50,151 nucleotides of DNA from Butyricicoccus pullicaecorum (GTDB lineage Bacteria > Bacillota > Clostridia > Oscillospirales > Butyricicoccaceae), in contig JAGZIY010000019.1 of the NCBI GenBank assembly GCA_018365995.1, positions 1 through 50,151 on the forward strand, written 5' to 3'. A program made the position numbers and the translations under genes. The notes below the pieces were generated by a model. It made no database searches. It saw only the letters and a program-made list of their open reading frames with translations, and had not been told where the DNA came from. Below are positions 44,004 through 50,151 of this stretch, in pieces (position 1 is the first letter of the stretch; each line of letters opens with the position of its first letter).

Positions 44004-44140
44004 GCGGAAAAAGTTGGAATAGAAAAGCTTCCCTGCTTTGATACAGGGAAGCCTCGAGGTGTCGAAAAAGTATTTTGCGTTCGTGGCGCACATAAAACTC
44101 GGTAGAAAGTTGCGACACGTGCGTGACTTTTTACACAGCA

Positions 44141-44180
44141 AAATGCCCGGAATCGCTCATTTATGCGCGGTTTCGGGCAT
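44141..44180 (+). terminator. Hairpin after nrdJ, related to the one at 30073
   Basis: AATGCCCGGAATCGC (44142-44156) pairs imperfectly with GCGCGGTTTCGGGCATT (44164-44180). A second, perfect hairpin GCTTCCCTG/CAGGGAAGC (44027-44035, 44044-44052) stands closer to the stop codon without a T-run. Either may end nrdJ transcription. No gene between 44004 and 44279. Confidence 0.5.
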
Positions 44181-44279
44181 TATTCTGCTAGAATGCTTTG
44201 CGCGGCGAACTCAGGATCTCCTGTATCAGGACGGAAAATCCTTTTTCAAAATAGTAAAAGTAGTATATAAAATGCAAAA

Positions 44280-44876
44280 TTAGCTATGATAGCAAAGCGA
44301 AATCAGCACAGGCACAGCCGCAGAGCACAGGATACCGTTGATTACAGACAGCACAACGGTTTCTTCATTGGTATAGCGGATCATCATGGGCAGGGTTGTA
44401 TCCTCGCTGGTTGCCCCGGCGGGTGCGATGCAGCTATATCCATTGAAATACTTTGCGATGAGCGGGATACTGAAGAAAGAAAAAATCTCACGCATGAGAT
44501 TGCTCAAAAAGGCGATGCTGCCAAGCTTAGCACCGGCAAAATTGCTGATGGCAACGCCGGACAGGCTGTACCAGCCCATACCGCTTGCAACAGAAATGCT
44601 TTCATGCAGTGGAATTCCTAGAAGCAGACCGCAAACAACGCCGCCCAAAACAGAGCCTGCAATGATACCGAAAGGAATAAGTAGAATTTTGACATGATAG
44701 GCACGGATTTTGGCAATCAGCCCATGGTGGGTACCCACACTGATACCGACGGAAAACATGAGCAGCACCAAAATCAAATTGCTCTGCGAGGCCAGTCCGG
44801 AAATGACGGGATTCGCACTGCCGAACACACCGCATAAAATACCCATGAGCAGCGCACAAATTGCTAGAATAACCAT
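44280..44876 (-). CDS. LysO-family lysine exporter, C-terminal subunit
   Basis: 198 aa, about six TM segments, matching the C-terminal two thirds of E. coli LysO/YbjE (ANPVISGLASQSNLILVLLM, GMGWYSLSGVAI, LMREIFSFFSIPL, PAGATSEDTTLPMM). The conserved Asp/Glu near SEDTT are in place. It exports lysine or related compounds with the N-terminal subunit. Start overlaps the upstream stop by one base (TAATG). Confidence 0.88.
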   Translation of the reverse strand: MVILAICALLMGILCGVFGSANPVISGLASQSNLILVLLMFSVGISVGTHHGLIAKIRAYHVKILLIPFGIIAGSVLGGVVCGLLLGIPLHESISVASGMGWYSLSGVAISNFAGAKLGSIAFLSNLMREIFSFFSIPLIAKYFNGYSCIAPAGATSEDTTLPMMIRYTNEETVVLSVINGILCSAAVPVLISLCYHS

Positions 44877-45160
44877 TATGGCTCATCCTCCTGATTTTTA
44901 TGTCTCTCCAAAAAGCGACGGCTTAAAAAGAAAACCAATAGTAGAGAAAAAATAGCAGGAATGAGACAGAACAGCAGACTTTGCAGTCCCAAATCTGAAA
45001 GGTCCTGTATGAAGTTGTCGCGGCTGCCCAATGTGACTCCCATAGAAAAAATCAAAAGGGTGGTACAAATGATTTGGAACCAGTCATTTTTTTTCTTATG
45101 GCGTGCAGGAAACCAGTGCCCAGCAAGCACGCCAAGCAACATAATCAATATGATTTGCAT
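44876..45160 (-). CDS. LysO-family lysine exporter, N-terminal subunit
   Basis: 94 aa, three TM segments (IILIMLLGVLAGHWFP, ICTTLLIFSMGVTLGS, LLFCLIPAIFSLLLVFFL) equal to the first ~95 residues of single-chain LysO. The two genes together equal one ~299-aa transporter, so the split is a gene fission or the ancestral state. Translation coupling keeps stoichiometry. Confidence 0.85.
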   Translation of the reverse strand: MQIILIMLLGVLAGHWFPARHKKKNDWFQIICTTLLIFSMGVTLGSRDNFIQDLSDLGLQSLLFCLIPAIFSLLLVFFLSRRFLERHKNQEDEP

Positions 45161-45216
45161 GCTTTTCCCCCAAAACAGTTTTTGTCTTGTGTAATCGCAA
45201 AAGGACGATCTGTGCC

Positions 45217-45245
45217 ATTATAGCACTGTTCGAACTTCTTTGCAA
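45217..45245 (-). promoter_or_regulatory. Promoter of the lysO pair
   Basis: Minus strand TTGCAA (45245-45240), 17-base spacer, TATAAT (45222-45217), 57 bases before ATG 45160. Contains GTTCGAAC in the spacer. No lysine riboswitch is seen in the short leader. Confidence 0.8.
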
Positions 45246-45314
45246 CCAATATATATCATAAAAAATATATTTTAACAGTGTTTCGATGCAACTGCTGCTT
45301 TGTGACAGGGACAT

Positions 45315-45352
45315 AAAAATGCGGCTCACAGCAGAGTGTGAACCGCATTTTT
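45315..45352. terminator. Bidirectional terminator after the rubrerythrin gene
   Basis: AAAAATGCGGCTCACA (45315-45330) pairs with TGTGAACCGCATTTTT (45337-45352). It serves the minus-strand rubrerythrin operon and insulates lysO. Confidence 0.8.
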
Positions 45353-45415
45353 ATAATCTTGTGTTACGAATCCCGTTGCTGTTATGAGAATGAATCTGGG
45401 ATTACGAATCCTCAA

Positions 45416-45955
45416 TTAGCCGAAGTAACGCTCCAGCAGACCCTTGAATGCCTTGCCGTGACGAGCCTCGTCGCGAGCCATTTCATGAACGGTGTCATGG
45501 ATTGCGTCCAGATTTGCAGCCTTTGCACGCTTAGCCAAATCAGTCTTGCCAGCGGTTGCGCCGTTCTCAGCCTCAACACGCATCTCCAGATTCTTCTTGG
45601 TGGAAGAGGTTACAACCTCACCCAGCAGTTCTGCAAACTTGGAAGCATGCTCAGCCTCTTCGAAAGCAGCCTTTTCCCAGTACAGACCGATTTCCGGATA
45701 ACCCTCACGATGTGCAACACGGGACATAGCCAGATACATACCAACCTCAGTGCACTCGCCCTCAAAGTTAGCGCGCAGATCCTTCTTGATATCTTCTGGA
45801 GCGTCAGCAGCAACACCGATTACGTGCTCAGCAGCCCAAGTCATTTCACCGGTCTGTGCAACGAACTTATCGGAAGCAGCATGGCAGATTGGGCACTCAG
45901 CCGGTGCAGCATCGCCTTCATGAACATAACCACATACAGAACATACGAACTTCAT
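45416..45955 (-). CDS. Reverse rubrerythrin
   Basis: 179 aa. The rubredoxin domain is at the N-terminus (C5, C8, C21, C24; FVCSVCGYVHEG and CPICHAASD), followed by a ferritin-like diiron domain with EHASKFAELLG and DEARHGKAF. This order is the reverse of classical rubrerythrin and matches revRbr of Clostridium acetobutylicum, an NADH-linked peroxidase/oxygen-stress protein. It lies 12 bases after an Rrf2 regulator gene, so expression is probably peroxide- or Fe-S-responsive. Confidence 0.92.
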   Translation of the reverse strand: MKFVCSVCGYVHEGDAAPAECPICHAASDKFVAQTGEMTWAAEHVIGVAADAPEDIKKDLRANFEGECTEVGMYLAMSRVAHREGYPEIGLYWEKAAFEEAEHASKFAELLGEVVTSSTKKNLEMRVEAENGATAGKTDLAKRAKAANLDAIHDTVHEMARDEARHGKAFKGLLERYFG

Positions 45956-45967
45956 AATGATTTCCTC

Positions 45968-46378
45968 CTAAAAATTTTCATTTAAAAATTTGTCTAGCGT
46001 AACACTGTAAAGCTCTTTTCGGATCATCGTATTGATAGATCCAAAGACCTTTCGGAAATTGCAGGTGTTTTTCGACTCCATTCGCGTACAAGCGAACTCA
46101 TTACATAAGCAATGGTTAATGGTAATCGTCCCGTCGATGCACTCTATAATTTCGCCCATACTGATTTCAGTTGGTTCTTTTGCAAGTTCATAGCCGCCGT
46201 TCGCGCCTTTATAGGAACGAACCATACCAGCCTGAATGAGTTTACGCAGAATCTTTAGTGCGAAACGAAGTGTAACACCAGTCCGACCAGATATTTCCTT
46301 TGCACCGAGCTTGCCGCCGCATTCTGCTAGACAAAACGCAACACGGATTGCATAGTCTGCTTCGTGCGTAATACGCAT
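45968..46378 (-). CDS. Rrf2-family (IscR/NsrR-like) regulator
   Basis: 136 aa from ATG 46378 (GTG 46390 lies inside the ribosome site). Winged HTH MRITHEADYAIRVAFCLAEC, ISGRTGVTLRFALKILRKLI and YKGANGGYELAKEP. The C-terminal Cys set (CLCNEFACTRMESKNTC) can bind an Fe-S cluster. It probably senses oxidants or NO and controls itself and the rubrerythrin gene. Confidence 0.9.
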   Translation of the reverse strand: MRITHEADYAIRVAFCLAECGGKLGAKEISGRTGVTLRFALKILRKLIQAGMVRSYKGANGGYELAKEPTEISMGEIIECIDGTITINHCLCNEFACTRMESKNTCNFRKVFGSINTMIRKELYSVTLDKFLNENF

Positions 46379-46413
46379 AGCCTCAAGCACCTCTCTTGTT
46401 TGTTTACAACCTT

Positions 46414-46442
46414 AGTATACATTCGAACTGGATAAAAGTCAA
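46414..46442 (-). promoter_or_regulatory. Promoter of the rrf2-rubrerythrin operon
   Basis: Minus strand TTGACT (46442-46437), 17-base spacer, TATACT (46419-46414), 36 bases before ATG 46378. The spacer includes TTCGAA, a candidate part of the operator. Confidence 0.8.
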
Positions 46443-46567
46443 CTGCATTTGTTCGTTGTTTTGCATAAAAATAATGGAATTATTTGCAGTATAATTGGAA
46501 AAAATGGGGTTAGATATCGGTTGACAGAAGGGAGGAGTTCGTATTATACTAATATAGTATTGTGAAT

Positions 46568-46652
46568 GCGAGTGTGCTGGAACTGGTAGACAGGCACGTT
46601 TGAGGGGCGTGTGTTTCACGACGTATGGGTTCAAGTCCCATCACTCGCACCA
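46568..46652 (+). tRNA. tRNA-Leu (anticodon GAG)
   Basis: Acceptor GCGAGTG (46568-46574) pairs with CACTCGC; the anticodon loop TTGAGGG gives GAG; a long variable arm (GTGTTTCACGAC) marks a class II tRNA; T-loop GGTTCAAGTCC; CCA is encoded (46650-46652). Confidence 0.92.
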
Positions 46653-46671
46653 TATTTTAATGATACGATTT

Positions 46672-46757
46672 GCAGATGTGGCGGAATGGCAGACGCGCTA
46701 GCTTCAGGTGCTAGTGCTCGCAAGGGCGTGTGGGTTCAAGTCCCACCATCTGCACCA
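46672..46757 (+). tRNA. tRNA-Leu (anticodon CAG)
   Basis: Acceptor GCAGATG pairs with CATCTGC; anticodon loop TTCAGGT gives CAG; variable arm TGCTCGCAAGGGCG; T-loop GGTTCAAGTCC; CCA encoded (46755-46757). The end of a recombinase gene overlaps its 3' half on the other strand, marking a likely integration site. Confidence 0.92.
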
Positions 46758-48351
46758 AACCAACATTATCCGAACTGCTCGACAGTTCAAAGTTATCGGA
46801 GAGGCTCCCCTGCACGGGAGTTTCTCTTTTTCTTTTGTTTCTGCATTTTTCATTGCGGCACACATGTCATCAATGGTTACTCGCTTGTGTTCTCCGTCGT
46901 CCCCGTTGAAGTTATACACGACAACGATTTTGTCATCATAAACGAAAACTGAGTTAACGAACGCATCAATAAGCCGCTTGCAGTAGATTGGATCGTTCGC
47001 GTCTCCGTCTTGAAATTGCTGCAAATAGAACACCAACTCCTCGCGAGTGTATTTTTCGCGCACAAGCTCTTGCTCTGCGATTGCGATGTTGATAGTCTCC
47101 AACTCTTCCTCACGTGCCTTGAGACGCTTGCTGAGGGCTGGGGTGATGTCTCCGGCCTCTTCTACCATATCCAAGAGGTTATCAATGGATTTCTGGACAT
47201 GTTTCTGGTTGTCGAGTAACTGTTCAAGTATGATATTCTCGGTTTCGTTCCGCTGGTACTCCATCAGTTCCGTTGCTATATGGTCAATCATGCGTGGAGC
47301 GAGCACATAGTCAATCGTCTTGCGGATCACCAGCTGCTCAAGCACGTCCTTTCGGATGCTCTTTTTCTGGCAAGCTTTGGTCTTGATGCGAGCATTCTTG
47401 CGCTTGACACAGCAGTAATAATAATGCTTTGTGCCAGTCTTGCTGGTGCCGCTTTCCCCAACCATATTGCCGCCGCAGTTACCGCAGAAGCATTTTGTGG
47501 CAAGCAGGAATGGTTCTGCTGCTTTCGACCGTGCTGGAGCGTGTTTGTTCTGCTTCAATCTCTTTTGCACCCTTTCCCATAGTTCGCGGTCTATGATCTG
47601 TGGGACACCACCCTCGATGCGAATGTCCTTGAAGATATAGACACCGGTATATTTTTCATTCCTGAGTACAGTATACATTGTATTGCGCGTGAACGGCTTT
47701 TTCATCCACGTCTTGAAGCCCCGCGCATTGACATCGTCCATAATGGGGAATAGATTCTCTCCTGCGTCATAGCGGGCATATATCTCTTGTACCATCGCGG
47801 CGGCTGGCGGGTCAATCTCATATCGCTTGTCCTCTCCCTTTCGGTATCCGAAGGGGATCGCACCAGAGGTGACCATACATTTCTTTGCGTTCTCTCGCAG
47901 GCCGCGCGCGACGTTCTCAGAGTTGGTCGCGCTGTAAAACTCAGCCATACCCATAAGCATTGCCTTTTGCATGCCGCCGAGTGCGCCCTCTGCGACCGGT
48001 TCGGTCGCGCTTATCAGCCGCACACCGTTGCGCTTAATTCTCACCTCGTTGAGTACCTTGATCTTCGAGGTTACGTCCAAAGCGGTCATTCTTCCAGACG
48101 ATCACCGCGTCAAAAATGCCACGTGCACTGTCTGCAATCATTTGCCTGAACTCTGCACGGTCGTCATTCGTGCCGGTCTGCTTCTTGTCGCAGTATAACT
48201 TGACCACTCTATACCCCTGATCCTGCGCAAAGTCCTTGCAGACTGATATTTGCCCCTCTATTGACTGATCTGTTTGTCGTGACCCCGGCGAATACCGGGC
48301 GTATATACACACGTTCCGCACCTCACGCAGGTCATATTTTTTCTTTGCCAC
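46704..48351 (-). pseudogene. Serine recombinase, frameshifted, with 3' end antisense to tRNA-Leu
   Basis: GTG 48351 with AGGAGA opens a resolvase domain (VCIYARYSPGSRQ, AVIVWKNDRFGRN). Just after FGRN the frame is lost and the family sequence resumes one base out (SKIKVLNEVRIKRNGVRLIS, ATEPV...). The count fits one inserted base near 48040-48057. The rest has the recombinase domain, zinc ribbon (CFCGNCGGNM .. YYYCC) and coiled coil. The last residues (WWDLNPHALAS) are simply antisense tRNA. The catalytic Ser is in YARYS. Likely inactive unless the frameshift is an error. Confidence 0.8.
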
Positions 48352-48553
48352 TTGTAGTCTCCTATTTAAGCCGTCTGAATCGGGGCGGATTTTTCTTGTT
48401 GAAATCTGTCTAAATCTGTGCTATCCTGAATGACAGGAAAAATAATATTTTTCAGCGCGCTGCCGATACCAGCGGTAGGCGGTTATTTGCCCTCCATTCC
48501 TCCAAGGAAAGGAGGTGGGTTCTCCCATTCCAAACCGGAAGGGGGTGAACACT

Positions 48554-48628
48554 GTGTATGCAAAGATTGCACGTGTTATGCTTTTTACAGCATTCTTTAT
48601 GTGGCTTTTCACTACATATGCAAAATGA
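48554..48628 (+). CDS. 24-aa hydrophobic peptide, candidate type I toxin
   Basis: GTG 48554 follows an excellent site (AAGGGGGTGA). The peptide MYAKIARVMLFTAFFMWLFT ending TYAK is one membrane helix with basic ends. The stop falls in a hairpin ATGACCGC/GCGGTCAT (48625-48632, 48651-48658), and a terminator follows. This arrangement recalls the putative holin-like type I toxins of Firmicutes, silenced by an antisense RNA. The antisense RNA was not pinned down. Confidence 0.5.
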   Translation: MYAKIARVMLFTAFFMWLFTTYAK

Positions 48629-48675
48629 CCGCCCTCTCGTCCAAAAGATAGCGGTCATCTGACTTAAACTATTGA

Positions 48676-48711
48676 GGGCATAAACCGTCTACCGGCAACG
48701 CGCCCTTTTTT
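48676..48711 (+). terminator. Terminator downstream of the small hydrophobic peptide
   Basis: GGGC (48676-48679) with GCCC (48702-48705) closes a loop containing ACCGTCTACCGGCAAC, followed by TTTTTT. The loop sequence ATAAACCGTCTACCGGCAAC recurs after similar toxin-like genes in my memory of clostridial genomes. Confidence 0.5.
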
Positions 48712-48746
48712 ATATTTCCAGTATAACCGCATATCGTGAAATTGTC

Positions 48747-48784
48747 AACCCGTCTTTCTGTGTTTGCAGGAGGGCGGGTTTTGA
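48747..48784 (+). terminator. Second hairpin/terminator before the XRE gene
   Basis: A continuous 14-base stem (48747-48760 with 48767-48780, three G-U pairs) followed by TTTTG (the last TT of the arm plus 48781-48783). Confidence 0.55.
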
Positions 48785-48855
48785 AGCTTGGATTTCAAAT
48801 CGACCTTTCCACATATCAATTTGTAAATCGTGGTTGTTCAAACTAAAACTGTAAT

Positions 48856-49563
48856 TTAATCTCTAAAATGATTTACTAATTCGTAATAATCTTTTGGTTG
48901 CTGGATTTGTGAAGATTGTTGTAATGTTTTCTTGACAAGGAATTCTATATAGTCTTGTGTCTGTTGTTTAATAGAGAGTAGTTGATTAGGTTCAATTTTA
49001 TAACAAATATTATCTTTTCGACAACGAATCCATGTGATATCTGATTCTCCGTCGTCTATGAGTTCATATCCTGATTGTAAAAAGGCTATTTGCTCATCTA
49101 GCGGCATATCAGTGGTTTCAACTTCGTAACCAAGGTAGGAAAGTAGATCAATCATTAATTCCATAGAATTGTCCCAATCGCTTATATCTGCCCACCCTAG
49201 CAGTTCTTCCGGAGATGTTTCTAGAGCTTTTGCTAATACTTTCAGGTCTGCAAACGAAATATGCTGACGAGTTCTAGATTCATACTCTTGCAAAACGGAT
49301 TCATTTAATCCAGTCAAGTTTGACAACTTTTGGAAACTGATTTTCAATTCATTTCTGCGTTTTTGAAGATTCTTTGGAAATTCCTGCATTTCAATAGGTG
49401 TGGGATAAGTGCGTTTATCAATCGTAAATTTACGTTCTTGAGGTTCCCATCCCATTAAATATGCTGGTGTAGTGTGAAGTGCATAGGCAATTGCCCCGAT
49501 TTTATCAGTTGGAATATTTAAAATAATACCATTTTCATACTTGTAAACGTTTTGTTTGGGAAG
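48856..49563 (-). pseudogene. XRE-family regulator lacking its N-terminus
   Basis: The frame runs from 49563 to 48856. The upstream part reads VYKYENGIILNIPTDKIGAI then AYALHTTPAYLMGWE, the second half of a Cro/CI HTH; stops (TGA, TAG) lie just before 49563, so the first helices are missing. A second, complete HTH follows (LQKRRNELKISFQKLSNLTG, LNESVLQEYESRTRQ), then an acidic C-terminus. Translation could restart at ATG 49455 to give a 199-aa protein with the second HTH only. The break probably marks insertion of the integrase-bearing DNA to its right. Confidence 0.6.
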
Positions 49564-49624
49564 CTATCAATGGAATTCGAGTTTATTCGAGTATTTCCGG
49601 TTAAAATCGTCATCAAAAAAATAG

Positions 49625-49647
49625 GTGACGCCATAAGTGACGCCATC
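49625..49647. repeat. Direct repeat GTGACGCCAT downstream of the integrase
   Basis: Two copies (49625-49634 and 49638-49647), 13-base period, at the end of the integrase gene. Integrase arm-binding or attachment sites often lie here. Confidence 0.4.
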
Positions 49648-49936
49648 ACTCTACCTGACGCCTTTGTACAAGTGCATTGAGTGCTGCTTCTGCTTGTTGG
49701 AGTGGAAGTTCACTGGAGTGTGTATAGATACGGGAAGTCAGCTCAATAGAGCTGTGTCCCATAAGTTCTCGTGCGATATTGATGGGGACACCTGCTTCCT
49801 GTAAGCGAGTGCAGTAGGTATGCCGCAAGCAGTAGGTATGCCGCAAGCAGTAGGGAAGCAAACCGGGAAGATTGTAGTAAAAATTCAAGAGTGTTGAAAG
49901 CCCACAAATACAGCACTTTTGGAAATCTACTATCAA
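49646..49936 (-). pseudogene. Truncated tyrosine recombinase (integrase) C-terminus
   Basis: Only the last ~75 catalytic residues are family-like: LRHTYCTRLQEAGVPINIAR, ELMGHSSIELTSRIYTHSSE. The conserved Arg-His box, the GHSS box and the nucleophile Tyr are visible, but the DNA-binding and first catalytic parts (with the first Arg) are missing. An in-frame 18-base duplication repeats the YCLRHT segment. The gene is surely inactive. Confidence 0.75.
49811..49854. repeat. 18-base tandem repeat within the integrase fragment
   Basis: GCAGTAGGTATGCCGCAA occurs at 49811-49828 and 49829-49846, with a partial third copy (49847-49854). It duplicates six codons around the Arg-His catalytic box. Confidence 0.85.
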
Positions 49937-50055
49937 TCAGAAAAATGCAGGACGTAGGCATAAGCCGCCCTATCTGCTGCTATACCTCAAAATTGATAAG
50001 AAAAAAAGAGATAGAACAAGCTATTTTTATTTACAACTTAATATCGACCCGCAAG

Positions 50056-50103
50056 GCGGCGTTTCTCACTCCTACACAGGAGAACAGGAACGCTGCTTTT
50101 TTT
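50056..50103 (+). terminator. Intrinsic terminator near the right edge
   Basis: GCGGCGTT (50056-50063) pairs with AACGCTGC (50089-50096), inner TCTC/GAGA, then TTTTTTT. It may end a transcript or serve as a leader attenuator. 49937-50055 holds no gene. An ATG at 50104 opens a frame running off the edge (MPSCYAVRANKALIYA), too short to assess. Confidence 0.6.
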
Positions 50104-50151
50104 ATGCCCTCATGTTACGCAGTAAGGGCAAACAAAGCCTTGATTTATGCG

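Overview
The window looks like chromosome from a gut-type member of the class Clostridia (Bacillota). The signs are strong AGGAGG-type ribosome binding sites, sigma-A promoters, adenosylcobalamin-dependent ribonucleotide reductase, reverse rubrerythrin, split LysO, a clostridial SpeD/SpeA/SpeE/SpeB plus carboxynorspermidine cluster, and mobile elements of the kind common in Oscillospirales and Lachnospiraceae. The genus is not determined. The first 23 kb is mostly accessory DNA, 23.6-46.7 kb is mostly core-like chromosome, and the last 3.5 kb is again mobile DNA, starting at two tRNA-Leu genes.

Layout. 1-12.5 kb is part of a mobilizable element. It has a C-terminal tail associated with RlmD-type methyltransferases; a cargo run of a small HTH, a zinc-ribbon/DUF6591 membrane protein, an SPFH-GYF protein and AbiH; an XRE regulator with its own promoter and palindrome; CHC2 primase; a frameshifted D5-type primase/helicase; a MobV oriT; the MobV relaxase; a RhuM-family protein; and a large serine recombinase. 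12.6-16.8 kb is a very AT-rich block whose centre is a two-gene unit: a GHKL (Hsp90-like) ATPase of 813 aa followed by an AlbA_2-TIR protein. Decayed pieces of other accessory genes flank it. 17.2-22.7 kb carries an OmpR/HK two-component system and a VTC - DUF4956 - CotH operon. Tandem CTTAGGTT direct repeats precede both units, so the regulator probably controls itself and the operon. 22.8-23.4 kb holds remnants of a type III restriction-modification locus.

23.6-46.7 kb: an Lsa-type ABC-F ribosome-protection ATPase with a 7-codon leader peptide and an attenuator; a DUF6440 peptide and a MerR/GyrI-type regulator; a LysR regulator convergent with a two-subunit chromate transporter; a DUF4300 lipoprotein; a hydroxyacid dehydrogenase and aspartate dehydrogenase pair; an ECF sigma/anti-sigma pair; MarR; a six-gene polyamine operon (speD-speA-speE-speB-carboxynorspermidine dehydrogenase-decarboxylase) with a leader terminator and an upstream palindrome; nrdJ; a split lysine exporter; and an Rrf2 regulator with reverse rubrerythrin.

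46.5-50.2 kb: tRNA-Leu(GAG) and tRNA-Leu(CAG), then a frameshifted serine recombinase whose 3' end runs antisense into the second tRNA. Next come a short hydrophobic peptide with type I toxin features, an XRE regulator that has lost its N-terminus, and a truncated tyrosine integrase with an 18-bp tandem duplication.

The most novel candidate is the GHKL ATPase + AlbA_2-TIR pair, which reads as an anti-phage sensor/effector. The HTH/zinc-ribbon/SPFH-GYF/AbiH cargo cassette and the ABC-F attenuator are the next most interesting. All assignments come from reading the sequence; no database search was run.
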